A DNA stretch of 64,000 nt from Alphaproteobacteria bacterium (GTDB taxonomy: Bacteria; Pseudomonadota; Alphaproteobacteria; Sphingomonadales; Kordiimonadaceae). The notes beneath the pieces are model-generated. The model was not told the origin of the DNA and ran no database searches. It saw only the letters and a list, made by a program, of their open reading frames with translations. Both the position numbers and the translations under genes were made by a program. The stretch is from the NCBI GenBank assembly GCA_013372975.1, contig JABXIS010000026.1, forward strand, positions 46,219-110,218, given 5' to 3'. Positions 29,816 through 38,265 of the stretch are shown here, piece by piece. The first letter of the stretch is position 1. Every line of letters begins with the position of its first letter.

Positions 29816-29944
29816 TGGTGCGTGTGCCTTCCATATTGGGCGGGATGAACCGAACCATTCGACAATCCCAAGCGGTCCGAAAATATCACAATCAAATGTG
29901 TGGTGAAATGGAATTTGCAAGAGCATCAAGGCCTTGCAAAACAA
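29816..29944 (-). promoter_or_regulatory. Structured leader of ornithine decarboxylase gene (candidate speF-type element)
   Basis: Two inverted repeats: TTTGCAAG...CTTGCAAA (29914-29940) and GGGAT...CGAA-cca-TTCG...ATCCC (29842-29869). The call to the Rfam speF motif is from memory only. Confidence 0.45.
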
Positions 29945-29994
29945 AAAAATGCGCTACCCTTCACTGATGTACTCCGTAAGCAGAAAGGCACCCC

Positions 29995-30621
29995 ATGATC
30001 CGTGTTCATCATCTGAATAACTCTCGTTCCCAACGTATTATCTGGCTTCTTGAGGAGATGGGGCTCGATTATGAAATTATCCATTACAGCCGGGATGCGG
30101 AAACAAGATTGGCACCGGCGGCCTTGAAGGAGGTTCACCCTTTGGGTAAGTCACCGGTGATTGAGGACGGCGATCTCAAGATTGCTGAATCGGGCGCCAT
30201 TATTGACTATCTAGTGCGGACATATGGCAACGGTGAATTCGGGCCTGCGGTGGATGATCCCGCATACAACACCTATGTCGAATGGCTTCATTTTGCGGAA
30301 GGGTCTGCCATGTTGCCATTGATGCTCGCCCTTTATACCAGCCGCCTCGGTGAAGCGGCAGCGCCCCTTGCGCCGCGTATCATGAGCGAAATCGCGAACC
30401 ATCTTGGATTTATGGAGGCGGCCCTTGGCGATCGGCCGTTCTTTGTGGGAGACGGTTTCACAGGTGCCGATGCCCAGCTGCTGTTTGTGCTGGAGGCGGC
30501 AAATGTGCGTGGCGGCCTGGCGCCTTACCCGAACCTTCAGGCGTTCCTTGAGAGGATGCAGGCACGTCCCGCCTACAAAAACGCTATTGAAAAAGGTGGG
30601 CCATATAGTCTTGGGGGCTAG
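29995..30621 (+). CDS. Glutathione S-transferase family protein
   Basis: NSRSQRIIWLLEEMGLDYEIIHYSRD, LGKSPVIEDGDLKIAESGAIIDYLV, GDGFTGADAQLLF. Confidence 0.93.
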   Translation: MIRVHHLNNSRSQRIIWLLEEMGLDYEIIHYSRDAETRLAPAALKEVHPLGKSPVIEDGDLKIAESGAIIDYLVRTYGNGEFGPAVDDPAYNTYVEWLHFAEGSAMLPLMLALYTSRLGEAAAPLAPRIMSEIANHLGFMEAALGDRPFFVGDGFTGADAQLLFVLEAANVRGGLAPYPNLQAFLERMQARPAYKNAIEKGGPYSLGG

Positions 30622-30756
30622 TAATCGGCTCTTGTTGGTCCGCAGGCTTGTTGCGACAGTACAAGTGTAAATAAGCTGTTAACTCTTTGTTGAACTATCG
30701 CATGATACCGTTTTCCAGCCTGCTGACGTGGGGCCAGCTGGCAGGGATAGTGGGAC

Positions 30757-31542
30757 ATGCGACGATTATCAATAGCCAGGATAATTGTTGCAGCGCTCAG
30801 TGTGTGCGCTGCGCCTTTTCGCTTGGCTGCAACTGATCTGGTTGTTTATACGGAAAATTATCCCCCTTTCAATTTCACAGAACCTGACGGAACTGTCGGC
30901 GGCTTTTCCACAGAAAAAGTTCGCCAGGTACTTGATGCAGCAGGCCTGTCTTACGAAATACGTGTGGTGCCATGGGCGCGTGCAGTGAACTTTGTGCAAA
31001 CCCAGCACAATGCCCTGATTTACACACTTACAAGGACACCCAAGCGGGAACATGTTTATGATTGGTTGGTGCCGCTGTCTGACACCAACTACTATCTTTT
31101 TGTCAGGCGAGAGGAAACACGGGAAGTGACCCCTGAAGCCCTTGCTGCCGGAGTGTTTACAGCCTCATGTGTTTCCGGTGATCTGGCATGTGAGCTATTA
31201 ACATCCGCCGGCATTCCGGTGAAAAACATCACGCCAATCATGACTGCCGAAGATGGGGACTTCAGAATGGTTTTGGCGGGTAGAGCTGACATATATATCA
31301 GTGATCTTGCTGCCAACAAACGAATGCGCCGTCGGGCAGGTTATGATCCCCGGCTGACCAAGCCTGTTATGCGGCTAAGGGGCGATGGTGGGTTTTACCT
31401 CGCTAGCGGGCCCCAGGTTCCGCTGGAAATTCGCACGCGTATAAAAGACGCATATAAAACGCTAATGGAAAGTGGCCAGTATGAAATGGTCGATCTTTCT
31501 TCCGAGTTTGAAGAGAGCGAATTGCCCCGATCGTCCCAATAG
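30757..31542 (+). CDS. Periplasmic substrate-binding protein (SBP family 3-like)
   Basis: Signal peptide; LVVYTENYPPFNFTEPDGTVGGFSTEKVRQVLDAAGLSYEIRVVPWARA. Confidence 0.87.
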   Translation: MRRLSIARIIVAALSVCAAPFRLAATDLVVYTENYPPFNFTEPDGTVGGFSTEKVRQVLDAAGLSYEIRVVPWARAVNFVQTQHNALIYTLTRTPKREHVYDWLVPLSDTNYYLFVRREETREVTPEALAAGVFTASCVSGDLACELLTSAGIPVKNITPIMTAEDGDFRMVLAGRADIYISDLAANKRMRRRAGYDPRLTKPVMRLRGDGGFYLASGPQVPLEIRTRIKDAYKTLMESGQYEMVDLSSEFEESELPRSSQ

Positions 31543-31633
31543 GAATACCCTGCGGTATTTAGGCGCACTTTGGTGTGTGGTGTTTGCGCCTGACCTGCCT
31601 TGCTATATTTGTTGGTGCCATATCAAATGAAAT

Positions 31634-32014
31634 ATGGTGGGGCATATGAACAATTTCTTTTTAGCTGCATCAATGGCGTCGGCTTTCACGGCGCTTTTGC
31701 ATCTTTTTCTGGGCGGTAGGGAAATTGCAGCGCCCTTGCTGAAGGCTCGTGATATGCGCGCTGTTGCAAAGTATACCAACTATTATTGTTGGCATATGGT
31801 TTCCATTGTATTGGCGACAATGGCCGCGGGATACGGCTGGTCGGCGTTCAGGCCCCAGTCCACAGAGATAGCAGTTCTGTTCAGTTTTCTTGCTCTGGCC
31901 TTTTGCGTGTGGAACGTGTTGCTGGTTTTCTGGAAAAAGCAGCACCCACTGCATATGCCGCAGTGGATACTGTTTGCCGGTATCTTCCTTTTGTCAGTAC
32001 CCGGCTTTTTTTAG
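31634..32014 (+). CDS. Small integral membrane protein (paralog of 35589..35960)
   Basis: About four TM segments; pattern NNFFLAASMASAFTALLHLFLGGREIAAPLL...YYCWHMVSIVLATMAAGYG...PQWILFAGIFLLSVPG shared with the second copy. Confidence 0.75.
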   Translation: MVGHMNNFFLAASMASAFTALLHLFLGGREIAAPLLKARDMRAVAKYTNYYCWHMVSIVLATMAAGYGWSAFRPQSTEIAVLFSFLALAFCVWNVLLVFWKKQHPLHMPQWILFAGIFLLSVPGFF

Positions 32015-32028
32015 CGGTTCGCTCAGCC

Positions 32029-32697
32029 TCAGGCCGCCATTTCTGCTTCGCGGGCAAGTACCGCTTTCAGGTCTTCGATCGTGACAGGCGGAATATCATG
32101 CGCCTTGGCGAAGCTGAGTATGTCTGGCAGGCGTGCCATGCTGCCATCCGCTTTCTGAATTTCGCACAGGACTGCAGCGGGCGAATGCCCGGCGCGGGTG
32201 ACAAACTCAAGTGCAGCTTCGGTATGGCCCGCGCGCGCCATCACCCCACCCGGATGCGCTCTCAAGGGGAACACGTGGCCGGGGCGGGCAAGGTCGCCTG
32301 GTTTTGCATCCGAGGCAGTTGCCGCCCGAATTGTGGTCACCCGGTCTGTGGCCGACACCCCGGTGGTAACACCGTGTTTGGCCTCAATTGAAACCGTGAA
32401 GGCGGTGCCCATGCTTGAGCTGTTGTCGGCAACCATTTGTGGGAGGGCTAGGCTGTCCAGTTTTTCTGCTGTCATGGACAGGCAGACAATGCCTGTGCCC
32501 TCGCGGATCAATAACGCCATTTGTTCTGGCGTGATGGTATCGGCAGGGAAGATGACATCACCTTCATTTTCCCTGTTTTCATCGTCCATCACAACGATGC
32601 CCTCACCGGCCTGAAGGGCCTTGACTGCACATGCTACCCGCTCTTCCGGCGTACCGAATTCTGCGAGCGTGAGCTGGTTTGCTGTGGTCTGATTCAC
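32029..32697 (-). CDS. ribB: 3,4-dihydroxy-2-butanone 4-phosphate synthase
   Basis: [81 protein letters not shown] start preceded by GGAG. Confidence 0.95.
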   Translation of the reverse strand: MNQTTANQLTLAEFGTPEERVACAVKALQAGEGIVVMDDENRENEGDVIFPADTITPEQMALLIREGTGIVCLSMTAEKLDSLALPQMVADNSSSMGTAFTVSIEAKHGVTTGVSATDRVTTIRAATASDAKPGDLARPGHVFPLRAHPGGVMARAGHTEAALEFVTRAGHSPAAVLCEIQKADGSMARLPDILSFAKAHDIPPVTIEDLKAVLAREAEMAA

Positions 32698-32822
32698 TGA
32701 ATGTCTCCAAATCAAGAGGCGCAGGAACCAGGGCATGAAAAGAAGTCTGAAGGCCGCGGCAAAATTGCTGCGTCCACCAGAATGTATGCCCCCGCCCCAA
32801 TGGGCAGGAGGATACGGCTTCC

Positions 32823-32962
32823 ACTCTCTCATCCGGACTATACCGTCGGCTCCGGTTTCTCACCGGATCTGCTGACCCCACCACGGGTGTGATGGGCGCT
32901 CGCGGGCTTAACCCCCTTTCGGGGGGTATACCGCCGGTCGGGAATTTCACCCTGCCCTGAGT
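32823..32962 (-). promoter_or_regulatory. FMN riboswitch (RFN element) upstream of ribB
   Basis: Minus strand reads CAGGGCAGGGTGAAATTCCCGACCGGCGGTATACC...AGCCCGCGAGCG...GGTCAGCAGATCCGGTGAGAAACCGGAGCCGACGGTATAGTCCGGATGAGAGAG, the canonical RFN core. Confidence 0.97.
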
Positions 32963-33142
32963 ACAAGCTATGTAAGGCCACCACACCATGTGGCGCCCAA
33001 TGCCTGAATATAGTGCGTGGAGGGGATTTTCAAGGCCAGTCATATTGGCCAGAAGCGGACCTTGATGTGCCCCGATGTTTGACATCACGGTGCTGTTGGC
33101 GCGATGACAGGGCATGCTTTCAAAACAGGAGAGGCCTTTTAA

Positions 33143-33877
33143 ATGCGCCCAACGTTCGACAGTGATGCCACACACTCGAAGGCCGTCATATCTGCTTTGC
33201 CATGGGAGGACATAGGACAGGAAATCCTTGAGAAAGGGTTTGCCGTTACCGGCCCAATCTTCAGTGCTGAGGAATGCAGCATGCTGCAAGGCCTGTATGC
33301 GCGTGATGATTTTTATCGTAGCCATATCCATATGGCGCGCCATGGTTTTGGCCGGGGCGAATATAAATATTTCCGGTATCCGCTGCCTGATCCGGTTCAG
33401 GCGTTGAGGGAAGCGGCCTATCCCCATCTGGCGCGTATCGCCAACGAATGGGCATCGCGCCTTGGGCTCGTGGCAGACTTCCCCGGCCAACTGGCTGATT
33501 ATCTGGAGGGGTGCCACAAGGAAGGGCAGGCGCGCCCCACGCCTTTAATTCTGAAATATGGTGTGGGTGATTATAACTGCCTGCATCAGGACCTGTATGG
33601 CGATCGCTATTTTCCATTCCAGATGGCGGTGCTTTTATCGAACCCCGGCAAAGATTTTGACGGCGGTGATTTCATGCTGGTGGAAAACCGGCCGCGCATG
33701 CAGTCGGTTGGGCATGTGACGCAACTCTCGCAGGGGCAGGCAGTCATCTTTGCTGTGAACGAACGGCCGCGTCAGGGTAGCCGGGGATATCACAGGGTGA
33801 AGCTTCGTCATGGTGTGAGCGAGATTACGCGCGGGGAAAGATACACCCTTGGCATCATCTTCCATGATGCGCGGTGA
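33143..33877 (+). CDS. 2OG-Fe(II) oxygenase family protein
   Basis: LILKYGVGDYNCLHQDLYGDRYFPFQMAVLLSNPGKDFDGGDFMLVENRPRMQS...YHRVKLRHGVSEITRGERYTLGIIFHDA: HxD and distal H plus R. Confidence 0.88.
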   Translation: MRPTFDSDATHSKAVISALPWEDIGQEILEKGFAVTGPIFSAEECSMLQGLYARDDFYRSHIHMARHGFGRGEYKYFRYPLPDPVQALREAAYPHLARIANEWASRLGLVADFPGQLADYLEGCHKEGQARPTPLILKYGVGDYNCLHQDLYGDRYFPFQMAVLLSNPGKDFDGGDFMLVENRPRMQSVGHVTQLSQGQAVIFAVNERPRQGSRGYHRVKLRHGVSEITRGERYTLGIIFHDAR

Positions 33878-34515
33878 TGGGGGTGGCTGACCTGTTCGAT
33901 AGCCTGCGGCCCAAAAGCGAAACCATTTCGGATGGTGTTACTCTGCTACGCGGGTTTGCCGACAGTGGCGCGGTGTATGAGTTGATGCAACAGGTGGCGC
34001 GGCATGCCCCCTTTCGCAACCAGATCACCCCGGGCGGCCACATCATCAAGGTGGCCACCACCAACTGCGGCGCGTTGGGCTGGACGTCTGGCCCAGGTGG
34101 GTACCGATATCGGCCCGACGATCCCGAAACCGGATTGCCTTGGCCCGCGATGCCCGCGCAGCTTGCAAATATCGCGACGGAGGCAGCGGAGGCAGGCGGA
34201 TTCCCCGGCTATCACCCCAATGCCTGCCTGATCAACCTATATGCGCCGGGCCTCAAGCTTTCCTCCCATCAGGATAAAAACGAGCGGGACAGACGCTGGC
34301 CTGTCGTGACAGTATCGATCGGTGTACCAGCCACGTTTCAGTTGTTTGGTGATAGCCGCAGCGGCAAGCCAATCAATATCCTGTTGCAAGATGGTGATGT
34401 GCTGGTGATGGGCGGTGCGTCCCGCATGGCTTATCACGGTGTGAAAGCGCTTGCTGCAGGCCAGCACCCGCTCACGGGTGATAAACGCTATAGCCTGACC
34501 TTCCGGGTGACCTAG
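33874..34515 (+). CDS. alkB: Alpha-ketoglutarate-dependent dioxygenase AlkB
   Basis: NACLINLYAPGLKLSSHQDKNERD, PVVTVSIGVPATFQLFG, LLQDGDVLVMGGASRMAYHGVKAL, RYSLTFRVT. Confidence 0.94.
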   Translation: MMGVADLFDSLRPKSETISDGVTLLRGFADSGAVYELMQQVARHAPFRNQITPGGHIIKVATTNCGALGWTSGPGGYRYRPDDPETGLPWPAMPAQLANIATEAAEAGGFPGYHPNACLINLYAPGLKLSSHQDKNERDRRWPVVTVSIGVPATFQLFGDSRSGKPINILLQDGDVLVMGGASRMAYHGVKALAAGQHPLTGDKRYSLTFRVT

Positions 34516-35435
34516 AAGTCCAGCCGCCAGAACTGCGCCTGTTGGCTCACGCCAAACTCGGTGATGGTTTCTTCACGCTCCAGCTGGAAGCCGGCATTTT
34601 CATATATGCGCCGGGCTGTCGACAGAATGGGTTTGGTCCATAAAACCACGCTTTCGTAGCCCGCCGCGCGCGCGAACGAGAGGCATTCTGCCACAAGCTT
34701 TTTGCCCAGGCCCATGCCCCGCGCCTCGGGGGTCAGCAGTAGCATGCGAAGCTTGGCAACCTTGTCACTTTCGCGCACCAGAAAGATGCTGCCTGCCCGC
34801 TGTCCATCCACTTCCGCGATCCAGCAATGCTCCCGCCTGGGGTCATAATCCGAAATAAAGTCAGCTGCAATGCAGGCCACCAGCGCTTCAAACCTTTCAT
34901 CGAAGCCATATTCCTCTGCATAAAGGCGCCCATGGGCTTCCACAACCCAGCCAATATCGCCCGCCCGGTGACTACGGATGATGGCTGCGCGTTCTTGATT
35001 TCTGCCGTCCAGCGTTTCTTCAACGGTTTGCATGGCGCGCACCAGCTTTTCAAGGGCGTCGCTATCCAGGTGGTTTAGCATGGCACCCACATGATCGTTG
35101 GCAAGGGCCGCCATCATGCGTGCCTCATCCATACCATGTTCGGTGAGCGACAAAATCTGGCTGCGGCCATCCTCGGCGCTGCGTTCTTTCTTGAGCATGC
35201 CGTCTGTTTCAAACCGCTTGAGAATGCGGCTCAGGTATCCTGCATCGAGCGCCAGATCGCAGGCGATTTCCTTGGCTGTCAAGGGCGCGTGATTTGCCAG
35301 ATCATACAACACCCGCGCTTCCACCAGCGAATAGGGGCTGCCAAGCATGTGATTTTGAAAAAGGCCAAACTGCTTGGTGTAGAAACGGTTGAAGCGGCGA
35401 ACGGCAAGAACCTGCGGCAATGTATCGTGTGGCAT
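34512..35435 (-). CDS. Fused MarR-type HTH / GNAT acetyltransferase
   Basis: N-terminal MarR wHTH (LTAKEIACDLALDAGYLSRILKRFETDGMLKKERSAEDGRSQILSLTEHG) and C-terminal GNAT (LRMLLLTPEARGMGLGKKLVAECLSFARAAGYESVVLWT). Confidence 0.9.
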   Translation of the reverse strand: MPHDTLPQVLAVRRFNRFYTKQFGLFQNHMLGSPYSLVEARVLYDLANHAPLTAKEIACDLALDAGYLSRILKRFETDGMLKKERSAEDGRSQILSLTEHGMDEARMMAALANDHVGAMLNHLDSDALEKLVRAMQTVEETLDGRNQERAAIIRSHRAGDIGWVVEAHGRLYAEEYGFDERFEALVACIAADFISDYDPRREHCWIAEVDGQRAGSIFLVRESDKVAKLRMLLLTPEARGMGLGKKLVAECLSFARAAGYESVVLWTKPILSTARRIYENAGFQLEREETITEFGVSQQAQFWRLDF

Positions 35436-35473
35436 GATGATAGGAGCTCCGTGACTCAATATATATGACATGG

Positions 35474-35510
35474 TCAAATATATATTTGATTTTGTCAACT
35501 ATATATTTGA
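35474..35510. promoter_or_regulatory. Candidate tandem MarR operators
   Basis: TCAAATATATATTTGA (perfect palindrome 35474-35489) and TCAACTATATATTTGA (35495-35510, one mismatch), centers 21 bp apart, just upstream of the MarR-GNAT start. Confidence 0.6.
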
Positions 35511-35588
35511 TGCGACATCGTGCCATCTTTAGCGCTGGATAAGAGCTGTTAAGGTGACTCCTTGGTTATCGGGAAGGATGAGCGACAC

Positions 35589-35960
35589 ATGAACGGATTC
35601 TTTGCAGTTGCCGCTGGTCTGTGTCTGATTACGGTTGCTTTTCACTGTGTTGCCGGGGGTGCGCGGGTCGTCCGACCAATGCTGGCGTCAGGAGATTTGA
35701 ACCAGACAGTGAAAGCAGTGCTCTATGGTTGTTGGCATGCGTTTACCCTGCTGTATCTGGGGGTTGCAGCTGCCTTCGCTTTGGCTGCATTTTCGCCAGC
35801 AGAGATGGTTTTGGCAAAAGCAGGTGCAACGATGGCTGCCATGTTGGCGGTGCTAAGTGCGCTTGTGATCCGCCAATTTGGCCAGCGCTTTACGCGCCTG
35901 CCACATTGGTTTCTTTTTGCACTAACGGCGTTTTTTGGATTTTTGGGGATCGCCGCGTAA
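35589..35960 (+). CDS. Small integral membrane protein (paralog of 31634..32014)
   Basis: MNGFFAVAAGLCLITVAFHCVAGGARVVRPML...LYGCWHAFTLLYLGVAAAFALAAFSP...LPHWFLFALTAFFGFLGIAA. Confidence 0.75.
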   Translation: MNGFFAVAAGLCLITVAFHCVAGGARVVRPMLASGDLNQTVKAVLYGCWHAFTLLYLGVAAAFALAAFSPAEMVLAKAGATMAAMLAVLSALVIRQFGQRFTRLPHWFLFALTAFFGFLGIAA

Positions 35961-35963
35961 GGC

Positions 35964-37316
35964 TTACCAGTCCCAGTCGTCGCCTTCGTCGTCTTCGTCG
36001 GCAACCACATGGCCATGCAGGTCATAATCGTCGCTTTCGTCGATATGAGCCATCACCATATCGCCGGGTGAAAGCTCTGTCGCGCCGGCAAGGTGCACCT
36101 GGCCATCAATTTCGGGGGCATCGGCATAGGTGCGGCCAACCGCACCTTCTTCCGTGACTTCATCGATCAGGACGGCCATCTCAAGGCCCACACGATCTTT
36201 CAGTTTTTCAGCGGAAATTTTCGCCTGCACTTCCATGAAGCGTTCCCAACGTTCCTGCTTCACTTCTTCGGGCACCGGGTTTGGCAGTTCGTTGGCGGCG
36301 GCACCTTCGACGGGCTCATATTTGAAGCAACCCACGCGGTCCAGCTGCGCTTCCTGCATCCAGTCCAAGAGATACTGGAACTGCTCTTCCGTCTCACCGG
36401 GGAAGCCGACAATGAAAGTGGAGCGGATCACGATTTCAGGCACAATCTTGCGCCAGTTCTGGATGCGTTCCAGCACCTTGGCTTCATTGGCCGGGCGGCG
36501 CATGGCCCTGAGCACATCACGGTTTGCGTGCTGGAACGGAATGTCCAGATACGGCAGGATCTTGCCTTCCGCCATCAGGGGGATCACGTCATCCACATGC
36601 GGGTAGGGATATACATAATGCAGGCGAACCCATGCATCCAGATTGCCCAGCTCGCGGGCCAGATCGGTCATATGGGCGCGCACTTCGCGGTCTTTCCACA
36701 TCTCTGTCTGGTGCTTCAGGTCAAGCCCGTAGGCTGATGTATCCTGGCTGATCACCAACAGTTCCTGTGTGCCGGCTTCCACCAGCTTTTCAGCTTCGCG
36801 GAGCACAGCGCGGATCGGGCGGCTTGCCAGATCACCGCGCAGGCTTGGAATGATGCAGAATTTGCAGCGGTGGTTACAGCCTTCCGAAATCTTCAGATAG
36901 CTATAATGCCGCGGTGTGAGGCGGAGGCCACTTTCCGGCACAAGATGGGTGTAGGGATCATGGGGCTGTGGCGCGGCTTTGTGCACTTCGCCCACCACCT
37001 GCTCATACTGATGCGGGCCGGTGACGGCCAAAACGCCTGGCACCACTTCCCTGACAGCACCTTCATCCACACCCAGGCAGCCAGTTACGATCACTTTGCC
37101 GTTCTCGTTCATGGCTTCCTTGATTGCGGCGAAGCTTTCTTCCTTGGCGCTGTCGATAAAGCCGCAGGTGTTTACAACAACCACATCCGCGCCTTCATAT
37201 TCAGCGGCGATCTCATATCCTTCAGAGCGAAGCTTGGTGAGAATACGCTCGCTGTCCACCAGCGCCTTTGGGCAACCAAGGGAAACAAAACCAACTTTGG
37301 AAGTGTGTGTGTTCAT
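35964..37316 (-). CDS. rimO: Ribosomal protein S12 methylthiotransferase
   Basis: [29 protein letters not shown], radical-SAM [25 protein letters not shown]-terminal TRAM-like domain. Confidence 0.96.
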   Translation of the reverse strand: MNTHTSKVGFVSLGCPKALVDSERILTKLRSEGYEIAAEYEGADVVVVNTCGFIDSAKEESFAAIKEAMNENGKVIVTGCLGVDEGAVREVVPGVLAVTGPHQYEQVVGEVHKAAPQPHDPYTHLVPESGLRLTPRHYSYLKISEGCNHRCKFCIIPSLRGDLASRPIRAVLREAEKLVEAGTQELLVISQDTSAYGLDLKHQTEMWKDREVRAHMTDLARELGNLDAWVRLHYVYPYPHVDDVIPLMAEGKILPYLDIPFQHANRDVLRAMRRPANEAKVLERIQNWRKIVPEIVIRSTFIVGFPGETEEQFQYLLDWMQEAQLDRVGCFKYEPVEGAAANELPNPVPEEVKQERWERFMEVQAKISAEKLKDRVGLEMAVLIDEVTEEGAVGRTYADAPEIDGQVHLAGATELSPGDMVMAHIDESDDYDLHGHVVADEDDEGDDWDW

Positions 37317-37491
37317 GTGTGTTCAACTGTCCTGCAACTGCGGAGTATGCCGCCATTTGCGGCGGCTTATACAGATATTTGCGCCCGATGGCGAGTCTGA
37401 AGCGTGCTCCGCATTTGTGAAGTCTGCATGCCATGTAAGCGGTGAGGGCGATACCCACCATTTGTAATAGTTTGTAACAATCCCTTGTTAC

Positions 37492-38226
37492 TTGCTATGC
37501 AAATGGATAGTTTCATCCGGCTGTGGGGGCGGATTGGTTTGGGTAAAGGGTACCGCTTTGACACAGAATTATCGCAGACGTGTGAAACTGTTCGTTTTGC
37601 TTGTGCCCATGCTGGGTCTCAATTTCTGGCTTATGGCTTGGTGCTGGGGCCTGTTTACCGAACTTGGTGAATTGAAACTGCATTGGGAACGCGGGGCGGA
37701 AAGCGCCGTCGAGAAAGCCGTGAGCCTGGCGGAACTTGAGCGCGCCATGGGCTATGGCGGTTTTATCCATAATTTCAAAAACTATGTTATTCGCGGCACC
37801 GAAGACTATCGGGAACGTACGGCAACGTCATATCGCCTAACCATGGAGGCCATGGCCCGGCTGGAACGACAAATCATCACGGTGGAAGAACGCCGGCAGC
37901 TGGCGCAGATCAAGCAAACGCTGGAACAGTATGGCGACAAATTCCAGCAGCTTCAGATGCTAGCGGGTAACAACGAAACTGTTCGCGAGCGCGACCAACT
38001 GGTGCGTGTTGACGATACAGAAGCATTGATAAATCTGGAAGTTCTGTCACGGGAACTCATTCCAGGGTTTGTATCTAGCGTGACGCTTAGCAAGGCACGG
38101 ATTGAGACAGCCTGGAATCAGGTTTATGTGGGGCTCGGCCTTGTGGCCTTTTTCTTGCTCCTCAGTATCGGTACTACGGCCTATTATCTGATGATGGTAG
38201 CTATTCCAAGAAGCGATGACAACTAG
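37492..38226 (+). CDS. Membrane-anchored sensor-like protein without output domain (start uncertain)
   Basis: Two TM segments flanking a coiled-coil sensor-like region (ELERAMGYGGFIHNFKNYVIRGTEDYRERTATSYRLTMEAMARLE); ORF ends right after second TM. Confidence 0.6.
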   Translation: MLCKWIVSSGCGGGLVWVKGTALTQNYRRRVKLFVLLVPMLGLNFWLMAWCWGLFTELGELKLHWERGAESAVEKAVSLAELERAMGYGGFIHNFKNYVIRGTEDYRERTATSYRLTMEAMARLERQIITVEERRQLAQIKQTLEQYGDKFQQLQMLAGNNETVRERDQLVRVDDTEALINLEVLSRELIPGFVSSVTLSKARIETAWNQVYVGLGLVAFFLLLSIGTTAYYLMMVAIPRSDDN

Positions 38227-38265
38227 CCCTTTCGGGATTGAATTTCCAAAAAATCAACACTAGGT

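Noticed and set aside
32603-33517. 304-aa minus-strand ORF across the ribB leader
   Set aside because: Covers the FMN riboswitch and the antisense of the 2OG oxygenase; no protein-like signature.
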